From Scatomorpha sp964535405 (GTDB lineage: Bacteria; Bacillota; Clostridia; Oscillospirales; Oscillospiraceae), in the NCBI GenBank assembly GCA_964535405.1, contig CAZHUG010000077.1:1-7997 (forward strand): a stretch of 7,997 nt of DNA, in the 5' to 3' direction. The stretch's first letter is position 1. Every line of letters begins with the position of its first letter. Under the pieces are notes generated by a model. It saw nothing but the letters and a program-made list of their open reading frames with translations. It did no database searches and was not told the origin of the DNA. Below are positions 1-5,786 of this stretch, one piece after another. The position numbers were made by a program, and so were the translations under genes.

Positions 1-1
1 C

Positions 2-139
2 CTGTACTTCAAGGACAGCCGGGTGAAGGTGGAGCTGGGTCTGTGCAAGGGCAAGAAGCTTCACGACAAGCGCGACTCTGATGCGGAAAGACAGTCGAAG
101 CGCGATATAGACAGAATATTGAAGGAGAGAAACGCATAA
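2..139 (+). CDS. smpB: SsrA-binding protein SmpB, C-terminal end (5' truncated by window)
   Basis: The last 45 codons of SmpB are present, with the rest lying left of the window. SmpB binds the tRNA-like domain of tmRNA and carries it to stalled ribosomes for trans-translation. The frame starts LYFKDSRVKVELGLCKG, the final beta strand of the SmpB barrel, followed by the family signature GKKLHDKR. The lysine/arginine-rich C-terminal tail (ERQSKRDIDRILKER) is the part that becomes helical in the ribosomal mRNA channel. The stop codon at 137-139 shares its last base with the ATG of the isomerase (TAATG), which implies translational coupling. The ssrA gene for its RNA partner starts 560 bases downstream. 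Identification is firm although only the tail is visible. Confidence 0.93.
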   Translation: MYFKDSRVKVELGLCKGKKLHDKRDSDAERQSKRDIDRILKERNA

Positions 140-657
140 TGTCAAATCCTATAGTCACAATTGAGATGGAGGCCGGCGGAGTTATCAAGGCCGAGCTTTA
201 TCCGGAGATTGCACCTAATACGGTCAATAACTTCCTGAGCCTGGTGAACGCCGGCTTTTATAACGGGGTAATTTTCCACAGAGTCATTCCCGGCTTCATG
301 ATTCAGGGCGGAGATCCTCAGGGCAGCGGCATGGGCGGCCCCGGCTACAGCATCCGCGGCGAGTTTAAGCGCAACGGCTTCAAGAATGATTTGAAGCATG
401 ACCGCGGCGTACTGTCAATGGCACGCTCAAGCATGCCCGACACCGCCGGCAGCCAGTTTTTTATAATGCACGCCCTCTCCCCTCACCTTGACGGAGATTA
501 TGCCGCCTTCGGGATGGTCACTGAGGGACTTGACGTCGTCGATCAGATTGCCAACGCCGCAGCTGACTACAACGACAGGCCGGTAATCTCGCAGGTCATC
601 AAGTCTGCAACTGCCGAGACCTTCGGCGTTGACTATCCTGCACCTATAAAGCTTTAA
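139..657 (+). CDS. Cyclophilin-type peptidyl-prolyl cis-trans isomerase
   Basis: This 172-residue single-domain cyclophilin catalyses cis-trans isomerisation of peptidyl-proline bonds during protein folding. It has no signal peptide or membrane segment, so it should be cytoplasmic. The core motif FHRVIPGFMIQGGD lies at residues 46-59. Arg48, Phe53, Met54 and Gln56 match the catalytic Arg, Phe, Met and Gln of cyclophilin A, and GSQFFIM at 104-110 supplies the substrate-pocket Gln and Phe. His116 stands where human cyclophilin A has its cyclosporin-contacting Trp, as in many bacterial members, so cyclosporin affinity is probably low (inference). The ATG overlaps the smpB stop. A GGAG at 124-127 lies 11 bases upstream, somewhat far, which fits coupling to smpB translation. 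It resembles PpiA/PpiB proteins; the exact symbol cannot be fixed. Confidence 0.95.
   Translation: MSNPIVTIEMEAGGVIKAELYPEIAPNTVNNFLSLVNAGFYNGVIFHRVIPGFMIQGGDPQGSGMGGPGYSIRGEFKRNGFKNDLKHDRGVLSMARSSMPDTAGSQFFIMHALSPHLDGDYAAFGMVTEGLDVVDQIANAAADYNDRPVISQVIKSATAETFGVDYPAPIKL
645..650 (+). promoter_or_regulatory. Possible -10 element for ssrA (weak)
   Basis: TATAAA lies within the last codons of the isomerase gene, about 50 bases before the mature tmRNA 5' end. No convincing -35 box is found 16-18 bases upstream (TTCGGC is the best). TTGACT at 629-634 is only 10 bases away and so is wrongly spaced. ssrA may instead be processed from a smpB-isomerase-ssrA transcript. Confidence 0.22.
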
Positions 658-668
658 GCAGCATTTAC

Positions 669-693
669 AAGCCGGGAGTTTTGTTCCCGGCTT
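669..693 (+). other. Hairpin in the ssrA 5' leader
   Basis: A perfect 9-bp inverted repeat (AAGCCGGGA at 669-677 with TCCCGGCTT at 685-693) encloses a 7-base loop. It lies between the isomerase stop and the tmRNA 5' end, five bases before the latter. No T-run follows, so it is not a typical intrinsic terminator. It may be an mRNA 3'-end stabiliser or part of the precursor trimmed by RNase P. Confidence 0.55.
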
Positions 694-698
694 CCCAT

Positions 699-1048
699 GG
701 GGCCGTACTGGTTTCGACGGGGATGCGGAATCCGGAATAGCGGGCGGATGCGCCTACCATCCATAAAATGGGCAACCTTATAAATTAAAGAACAACAACA
801 AAACTGCTCTTCTCGCTGCTTAAGCAGTGAGTGTCCCCTCCAGGAGTGCCGTGGCCTGGATGCGGGGCATCGATTAGCGGCGTCCGTGAGTGCGCAAAGC
901 TTTGAGCTCACCATGAATAATGAAGCTACCAAGCCCTCGAGTGTGATTGTCCACGCCTGGGTAAGGGAATGTAAATGACTCTCTGCGCCCGGAGAGGTTC
1001 CGGTGGAAGTGTTTTCGGACGGGGGTTCAATTCCCCCCGGCTCCACCA
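699..1048 (+). ncRNA. ssrA: Transfer-messenger RNA (tmRNA, 10Sa RNA)
   Basis: This one-piece tmRNA of about 350 nt acts with SmpB to release stalled ribosomes and tag the incomplete protein for proteolysis. The 5' end carries the diagnostic GGGGCCGTACTGGTTTCGAC. The 3' end has the T-arm (GGGGG-TTCAATT-CCCCC) and an encoded ACCA. GGGGCCG at 699-705 pairs with CGGCTCC at 1038-1044 (one G-U) to form the acceptor stem. The tag frame ends ...NNNKTALLAA with stop TAA at 821-823. That stop sits in the loop of a hairpin (CTCGCTGC/GCAGTGAG), the usual H5 arrangement. No alanine or glycine codon opens this frame. Candidate resume codons are AAG at 788 or AAC at 791, and AAC keeps the U and A at -5 and -4. 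A terminator follows at once. Confidence 0.96.
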
Positions 1049-1055
1049 CGAAAAG

Positions 1056-1090
1056 CCCTGTAGTTTCAACGACTACAGGGTTTTGCTTTT
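1056..1090 (+). terminator. Rho-independent terminator of ssrA
   Basis: A 9-bp perfect stem (CCCTGTAGT at 1056-1064, ACTACAGGG at 1072-1080) with a 7-base loop is followed by TTTTGCTTTT. It starts eight bases after the tmRNA CCA end. Confidence 0.9.
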
Positions 1091-1186
1091 CAGACGATTT
1101 TATTTGAAGAATGTAGGCTTTAATTATTTTGCCAAGATACACTTGAAACAGATAAATAAGTGTTTATGTTATAAGGAAACTATAAA

Positions 1187-1214
1187 CCCTGCCTTCATTG
1201 ATTTTGAGGCAGGG
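1187..1214 (+). promoter_or_regulatory. Inverted repeat straddling the promoter of the 764-aa gene
   Basis: CCCTGCCT at 1187-1194 and AGGCAGGG at 1207-1214 are perfect complements separated by 12 bases. The -35 box lies in the spacer and the right arm ends six bases before the -10 box. This is where a repressor operator would be. It could also be a second, backup terminator for ssrA, since CTTTGCTATAATTTT follows. The sequence does not decide between the two. Confidence 0.5.
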
Positions 1215-1226
1215 CTTTGCTATAAT
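1198..1226 (+). promoter_or_regulatory. Strong sigma-A-type promoter for the 764-aa gene
   Basis: TTGATT at 1198-1203 and a perfect TATAAT at 1221-1226 are 17 bases apart, with an extended -10 TG at 1218-1219. Transcription should start near 1233, giving a leader of about 30 bases. AAAGG at 1251-1255 is a suitable ribosome binding site for the ATG at 1263. Confidence 0.8.
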
Positions 1227-1262
1227 TTTAGTACACGAAATAATAGAAATAAAGGTAAGTAT

Positions 1263-3557
1263 ATGAGTAGAAGTATTGATTGCTCAGCTTTGCCGGCACA
1301 GCAACATGGCGATCAAATCAGGATAGTCTGGAAGCAATCAGCCGGTTGCAAGGTTCCCTTTGTGTATGACAATATTTCCGGCGAATTTGAAATTATTACA
1401 TATCATAAGGGCAAATATATCACCATTCAATATGAAAACCAAATTAAAAAATTGCGGACCGGCCGATTATTGCAGCTTCAAATCACTGATTTAATTGACC
1501 CCGACAAAGTCTGCCTGCCCCCTAGAAATCTCAAAAGTCACGAGACTTTTTTGCGCGAGGTCAAAGAACTGTACGGTGATGAATACACCGTGCTTTCAAC
1601 TTATGTCCACAGTAAGGCGGCAGTGCGCATGCGCCACAATTCAAAGGCTTGTAACTACCATGAGTTTTCCCCCACGCCTAACAATTTCTTGCGGGCTGCG
1701 GGCTGTCCCGCGTGCAGCGGCAATCCCTCCTTTCCAGAGATGTGTATTCTATTAGTTTTATGTAAATTTTTCCCTGACGCACGCAAACAACGGATACAGG
1801 GTCGTGAATGCGATATTGCATTTACCTCCAATGGAAAACTGATAGGGATCCAGTACGACGGTGCCTTTTTTCACCAGAAGTCCACCGATGATGATACATT
1901 TAACCACATGTTCCTCTCGGAACACGAAAACCACCTCCTCCGCATCCGGGAAGAGGGCTGCCCTCCTCTTGAATCTCATGAGCGTTTGTATGAGATATCC
2001 TCTCCGAGCAACTATTCTCTGGAGAACCTGCAAAATACCCTGTCCAACTTATTTCGGCGGCTTAACATTTTGCTTGAAACCAACTATGAGCCGCAGTTGA
2101 CGGAGAAGCTCATGCACAGGGCGCGGCGCCATTCAAAAAAATCCTTTCGCTATTCTCTGCTGCTTGAAGAGTACATCGCCTACCTGCACACGCATAAAGA
2201 CACACCTCATAACAAAACTCAGAACAACCTGCAAAACCGCTTAACCACTGCCCTGCGCGAGCAGCGTTTTGGAGAAGAAGAGGTGAAGAGAATTAATGCC
2301 GTACGCCGGCAGTACGGCCTGTGCATGGAAGAGCGGCCTCCAAAATTGATATATCAGGATATGCTGAAATTTTACGAGCGACATAAAATGCTTCCGCGGC
2401 AACAAGCAGGGCCGATAGAGGAATACAATCTGTATAAGGAAATTAAAAGATGTCTGAAGAAAAAATCTTTTGACGGTCCTCAACTGGAGAAATACCGACA
2501 TCTCTGCAAGGGGGCTTCAAATTACCCCAGCCAATCGGAGGATTTATTTAATGCCTACTTGCTTTTCGTACAGGTCAATAAGAGGCTTCCAAGCTTCAAC
2601 ACTGCCGCAAAGGAAGAGCGATCATTAGCCAATAAAGTGCAGCATCGTCTCAGTCGTGGAACCTTTAGCACGCATCAAAAAGCTGAGATTCAAAAAATTA
2701 AGAGAAAATATTCGCGTTTGTATATGCAAAAACGAATAATTGATGAATACTGTACATTTCTTTCGGAAAACGATCGCCTGCCGTTTTACAGAGCGGAAGG
2801 TGACGAGGGCAAGCTGGAAAGTAACATGCTGCGCTATCTGAGAGGGCGTAGATTCACACAGGATGAATGTGAAAAAATACTTGCTTTTCGTGCTCCCTAC
2901 CAAACACTGACGCGGCAGCTGCGAGAGCATGTGCAGTATCTTGGCGGTGATGCGCATAGTTTTGTCATCAGGCAATACGAAGCATTTTGCAGGGTTCATG
3001 AGCGCCTGCCTGCGAAGAGCATGCACAACCGCGAGGAGCATGAGCTGTGCGGACTTGTGCAGCAATACATCGATCCCGCTCTCTACCCGCTTGGCCCCCA
3101 GAGTGAAGCAAAGCCAAACCCACCGAAAAAAACATTTGTAAATAAAGCTCCCACCGAAACATTTGAAGAGGCCATGGCATTCTATGCAGAAAACGGACGC
3201 TTTCCCCTTCATGTGCATAGAGGCAGCCTGCCCCAACGCCCATATGAAGGTAAGTTGGCTGCCAGAGTAACCATGCTGTACCGCACAGGGCGTTTTTCTT
3301 TACAACAGCTTGAGGCTCTTGATCAGTTGCGCTTGAAAAACCCGGACAAACCTCAGCTTTTATATGAAGCATTTTTTGACTACATTGAAACGCACGGGGG
3401 TCAGTCTCCAAAGCACTGTCCACACACAGATGAAAACCGGCTTCTGAACAGCCTGAAAAATCATATGCGTCAGGGGCGCTACACCCAACAGCAATTGGAC
3501 AGCCTTCTAGAGCATTTGCCGGGCAGGCGAAAAAACTATCCAGCCCTGGATGCGTGA
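1263..3557 (+). CDS. Treble-clef zinc-finger / PD-(D/E)XK-like nuclease protein with C-terminal HA-like repeats
   Basis: This is a 764-residue protein that I cannot assign to a named family. The open frame runs back into ssrA, but the start at 1263 is preferred because promoter and ribosome site lie just upstream. Residues 15-90 look like a small beta-rich module. Residues 92-152 resemble treble-clef domains (DUF723/DUF4379 type), with likely ligands Cys130, His133, Cys148 and Cys151. Residues 155-235 resemble a Vsr/DUF559-like PD-(D/E)XK nuclease: Glu159, Asp184 in ECDIAF, then IGIQYDG at 195-200 with Gln197 where Glu is usual. Residues 297-752 hold about seven degenerate repeats of 45-60 residues (Y..F....RLP, E..L, GRF[ST]..Q), like helicase-associated DNA-binding domains, though no helicase is present. 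The gene looks more AT-rich than its neighbours. Inferred role: sequence-specific DNA nuclease or DNA-binding protein of accessory origin. Confidence 0.75.
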   Translation: MSRSIDCSALPAQQHGDQIRIVWKQSAGCKVPFVYDNISGEFEIITYHKGKYITIQYENQIKKLRTGRLLQLQITDLIDPDKVCLPPRNLKSHETFLREVKELYGDEYTVLSTYVHSKAAVRMRHNSKACNYHEFSPTPNNFLRAAGCPACSGNPSFPEMCILLVLCKFFPDARKQRIQGRECDIAFTSNGKLIGIQYDGAFFHQKSTDDDTFNHMFLSEHENHLLRIREEGCPPLESHERLYEISSPSNYSLENLQNTLSNLFRRLNILLETNYEPQLTEKLMHRARRHSKKSFRYSLLLEEYIAYLHTHKDTPHNKTQNNLQNRLTTALREQRFGEEEVKRINAVRRQYGLCMEERPPKLIYQDMLKFYERHKMLPRQQAGPIEEYNLYKEIKRCLKKKSFDGPQLEKYRHLCKGASNYPSQSEDLFNAYLLFVQVNKRLPSFNTAAKEERSLANKVQHRLSRGTFSTHQKAEIQKIKRKYSRLYMQKRIIDEYCTFLSENDRLPFYRAEGDEGKLESNMLRYLRGRRFTQDECEKILAFRAPYQTLTRQLREHVQYLGGDAHSFVIRQYEAFCRVHERLPAKSMHNREEHELCGLVQQYIDPALYPLGPQSEAKPNPPKKTFVNKAPTETFEEAMAFYAENGRFPLHVHRGSLPQRPYEGKLAARVTMLYRTGRFSLQQLEALDQLRLKNPDKPQLLYEAFFDYIETHGGQSPKHCPHTDENRLLNSLKNHMRQGRYTQQQLDSLLEHLPGRRKNYPALDA
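2151..3518 (+). repeat. Array of about seven HA-like protein repeats
   Basis: Repeat units are visible only at protein level. Approximate residues within the 764-aa protein are 297-352, 361-415, 425-484, 489-546, 565-608, 631-693 and 697-752. Most share an aromatic-rich first helix, an RLP or LP turn (for example HKMLP, NKRLP, NDRLP, HERLP, NGRFP), a variable loop with Glu, a basic helix and a second F-[ST]-x-x-Q helix. Unit five lacks the clear second half. The units differ strongly in DNA sequence, so this is an old duplication series and not a recent tandem repeat. Confidence 0.7.
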
Positions 3558-3638
3558 AAAGGGCAGTTTGTCTTAAATCTGCATCATAATTGCTGATTTT
3601 TCACTGTGTTCCGCCTTGACAGGCAGAGGCCGAAAATT

Positions 3639-3683
3639 AAAGAGCAATGCACGGCGAAAGCGTTACGCCGTGCATTGCTCTTT
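3639..3683. terminator. Bidirectional rho-independent terminator between the nuclease-like gene and proS
   Basis: An 18-bp perfect inverted repeat (AAAGAGCAATGCACGGCG at 3639-3656, its complement at 3666-3683) has a 9-base loop. It is followed by TTTTG on the plus strand and by TTAATTTT on the minus strand. It sits between two convergent genes and can serve both. Confidence 0.9.
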
Positions 3684-3715
3684 TGTATTATAGAATTATT
3701 TCCCGGGCTATTGCC

Positions 3716-5446
3716 TCAGTCTAAAAACGAATCCAGCTGAAGCTTGAGCTGCGCCTGAACCTCGGCGACTATTGCCGCGGTATCCAGGGGCAGGTCCGCC
3801 TTGAGCGACTTGTCGCGTGAAAACAGCTCCACACAGCCACGCGCGACTGTCTTGGGGCTTATGATTATGCGCAAGGGACAGCCCAGCAGATCAGCCTCGG
3901 AGAACATGACACCGGCGCTGACTTCCCTGTCGTCATAAATGACCTCTACCCCGGCCTGCTTCAGAGCCTTGTAAAGCTCGTCCGCCGCCGGTCTTATATT
4001 ATCTGTCGTGACGTTAAGCGCGCACAGCTGTACCTGCCAGGGTGCGACAGACGCGGGCCAGATGGGGCCGAATTTGTCATGGTGAGCCTCGCAAATCGAA
4101 GCCGCCAGCCTGCCGACGCCGATTCCGTAGCTGCACATTACAGGATACTGAAGTGCGCCGTCGCGATCCAGATACTGCATTTTCATCGACTTGCTGTATT
4201 TATCTCCAAGCTGGAAGATGTTGCCGACCTCAACACCGTTTGACAGGACAAGGCCCGCTTCCTTGCATTCGGGGCAAATTCCGCCGTTCACGGCCTTTGC
4301 TACATCAACAAATTGGGCATTCGGGAAATCGCGGGGCATAGAGATGCCCGAAACATGATAGTCTTCCTCATTTGCTCCGCCATAGAGGCTTTTGACCCCT
4401 TGCAGAGAGCGGTCGAAAACACATTTGAATTTTTCCGAAAGCCCCAGGGCACCTATGAAGCCGACAGTCAATCCGCAGGCCGGATCGAGATTCGCGGCGG
4501 GATGGACCTCGGTCCCCAGATGGTTTCTGAGCTTTGTCTCGTTTATATCCAGGTCGCCCCTTATAAAGGCGACGACGAGGCTGTCATCATCATTCTGCTG
4601 ATACACGACCGCCTTCATAAACTGATCTTCTGAAAGCTTCAGGGTCTTGCACAGACCCTGAATGGTCTTGACATTCGGCGTGTGAATTTTCTCCAGCCCG
4701 GTCTCCTCGCCCTCTGTTGCCTCGACGATGGTTTCGGTGACCTCCTGATTTGCCAGATACCCGCAATGCGGGCAACTCACGATTCTGTCCTCTCCGATAT
4801 CGGACAGGAACATAAACTCGTGCGAAAGACTGCCGCCCATCATTCCTGAGTCGGACTCAACCGCGACAACCTCCGGCATGCCGACGCGCTTGAAGATGCG
4901 ATTGTAGGCATCAAAGCAGACCTGATAATACTGCCTTAAATCATCCCAGTCGGTATGGAACGAGTAAGCGTCCTTCATGGTAAACTCGCGAACTCTCACA
5001 AGTCCGCCGCGGCAGCGCGGCTCATCGCGAAACTTGGTCTGAATCTGATATATCATGAACGGATAGTTCTGATAACTGGCGGCGACATCCCGCGTCAGGT
5101 GAACTGCCGCTTCCTCATGCGTCATTCCGAGAACGTTTTTGGAGCCGTTCCTGTCCGTGAAGCGCAGCATTTCACTGCCTATGCTGTCGTAGCGTCCGGA
5201 CTCCTGCCAAATGCTGGCGGGCATGACAACCGGGAACAGAACCTCCTGCCCGTCAATTCTATCCATTTCCTGTCTGATAATGGCTTCAATCTTCTGGGTG
5301 ATTCTGCGCATAGGATTATACAGAGAAAAGACTCCCGAAGAAACCTGCCTGATATATCCGCCGCGAATGGAAAAAATGTGGTTCGCTGTCTGACATTCCG
5401 ACGGGTTTTCTTTCTTTCTTGTTCCGACTAACTGGCTCACCTTCAT
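3716..5446 (-). CDS. proS: Prolyl-tRNA synthetase (bacterial type, class II)
   Basis: This cytoplasmic enzyme attaches proline to tRNA-Pro using ATP. Its 576 residues match the usual length of the bacterial form with an inserted editing domain. The class II catalytic core shows THEE at 109-112, motif 2 from FRDEPR (139-144) to REFTMKDAYSF (153-163), and motif 3 GIGVGR at 441-446. Residues about 225-390 form the INS editing domain that removes mischarged alanine; Lys278 in FMKAVVY is likely the conserved editing-site lysine. The anticodon-binding domain covers about 465-570. Two Cys pairs, CPHC (225-228) and CPEC (391-394), flank the INS domain and could form a zinc knuckle (inference). The ATG is preceded by GGAGGG about 12 bases upstream. 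The gene is monocistronic, convergent with the nuclease-like gene, and shares its terminator. Confidence 0.97.
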   Translation of the reverse strand: MKVSQLVGTRKKENPSECQTANHIFSIRGGYIRQVSSGVFSLYNPMRRITQKIEAIIRQEMDRIDGQEVLFPVVMPASIWQESGRYDSIGSEMLRFTDRNGSKNVLGMTHEEAAVHLTRDVAASYQNYPFMIYQIQTKFRDEPRCRGGLVRVREFTMKDAYSFHTDWDDLRQYYQVCFDAYNRIFKRVGMPEVVAVESDSGMMGGSLSHEFMFLSDIGEDRIVSCPHCGYLANQEVTETIVEATEGEETGLEKIHTPNVKTIQGLCKTLKLSEDQFMKAVVYQQNDDDSLVVAFIRGDLDINETKLRNHLGTEVHPAANLDPACGLTVGFIGALGLSEKFKCVFDRSLQGVKSLYGGANEEDYHVSGISMPRDFPNAQFVDVAKAVNGGICPECKEAGLVLSNGVEVGNIFQLGDKYSKSMKMQYLDRDGALQYPVMCSYGIGVGRLAASICEAHHDKFGPIWPASVAPWQVQLCALNVTTDNIRPAADELYKALKQAGVEVIYDDREVSAGVMFSEADLLGCPLRIIISPKTVARGCVELFSRDKSLKADLPLDTAAIVAEVQAQLKLQLDSFLD

Positions 5447-5458
5447 ATTTAAATGCCA

Positions 5459-5464
5459 CCCTCC
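5459..5464 (-). promoter_or_regulatory. proS ribosome binding site
   Basis: GGAGGG reads on the minus strand 12 bases before the proS ATG, with a second GGTGG closer in. The surrounding AGGGTGGCA matches the first part of the T-box consensus, but the rest of that consensus is absent. Confidence 0.6.
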
Positions 5465-5533
5465 AACATAATTTTGAACTTATGCACATGCCGTCTATGC
5501 AGTCATTTTATGACTTTAGCGTCGGTAAATTGA

Positions 5534-5561
5534 AGTATAATTTTAGCACGCCTGACGACAA
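5534..5561 (-). promoter_or_regulatory. Second possible proS promoter
   Basis: TTGTCG (5561-5556) and TATACT (5539-5534) are 16 bases apart on the minus strand. A dyad CGACA/TGTCG at 5557-5568 overlaps the -35 box. It is weaker than the promoter farther upstream. Confidence 0.4.
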
Positions 5562-5587
5562 ATGTCGATAAAAATTTGGACCCGTTC

Positions 5588-5616
5588 ATTTTATCAGATT
5601 TTCTGGAAGTTTTCAA
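5588..5616 (-). promoter_or_regulatory. Likely main proS promoter
   Basis: On the minus strand TTGAAA (5616-5611) and TAAAAT (5593-5588) are separated by 17 bases, with an extended -10 TG at 5596-5595. Each box matches consensus at five of six positions. It would give a leader of about 135 bases before the proS ATG. Confidence 0.7.
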
Positions 5617-5757
5617 TCTAATCCTCACAATAAGCCCTGCCTGTCACCGCCGCGGGCGGGAGCGTGCACATAAGCGGGCCAAAAGCAAAACAGCCGCGCA
5701 TAAACTGCAATAATATGCCAAAATCGCCGCCGGCTTCGAGAGAGTCTTCAAATAATG

Positions 5758-5786
5758 TTGACTTAATAATGATATAACTGTAAAAT
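5758..5786 (+). promoter_or_regulatory. Promoter for the holB-ricT operon
   Basis: TTGACT at 5758-5763 and TAAAAT at 5781-5786 are 17 bases apart, each matching consensus at five of six positions. The -10 box overlaps the first ATG of holB (5785). Transcription would therefore begin near 5793, and a later start codon would be used. Confidence 0.6.

Larger units (their letters stand above)
5447..5784. other. 338-bp divergent intergenic region between proS and holB
   Basis: No gene is seen here. It holds two proS promoters on the minus strand, one plus-strand promoter running into holB, and short dyads at 5501-5515 (AGTCA/TGACT), 5557-5568 (CGACA/TGTCG) and 5647-5659 (CCGCC/GGCGG). The GC-rich middle (about 5635-5735) contrasts with AT-rich ends. 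I saw no T-box, tRNA or CRISPR structure. The length leaves room for a small RNA, but nothing supports one directly. Confidence 0.55.

Noticed and set aside
975..1262. Open frame extending the 764-aa protein upstream by 96 residues into ssrA
   Set aside because: It overlaps the tmRNA 3' half, the ssrA terminator and the gene's own promoter, and lacks a ribosome site. Chance openness is the simpler explanation.
2625..3423. Minus-strand open frames of 203 and 151 codons opposite the repeat region
   Set aside because: They lie antisense to a well-supported coding frame, overlap each other, have no recognisable domains and read as low-quality Cys/His/Leu-rich shadow translations.
3554..3604. Inverted repeat GTGAAAA/TTTTCAC after the nuclease-like gene
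   Set aside because: Seven weak pairs with a 37-base loop are likely chance; the 18-bp terminator at 3639-3683 explains transcript ending.
3558..3715. Duplicated attachment site matching the tmRNA 3' end
   Set aside because: I searched by eye for the TTCAATTCCCCCCGG and CTCCACCA segments downstream of the nuclease-like gene and found none.
5447..5616. T-box riboswitch upstream of proS
   Set aside because: Only AGGGTGGCA is present. The CCGCG continuation, a stem I with a proline specifier, and an antiterminator/terminator pair are not seen, and the inferred leader of about 135 bases is too short for a standard T-box.
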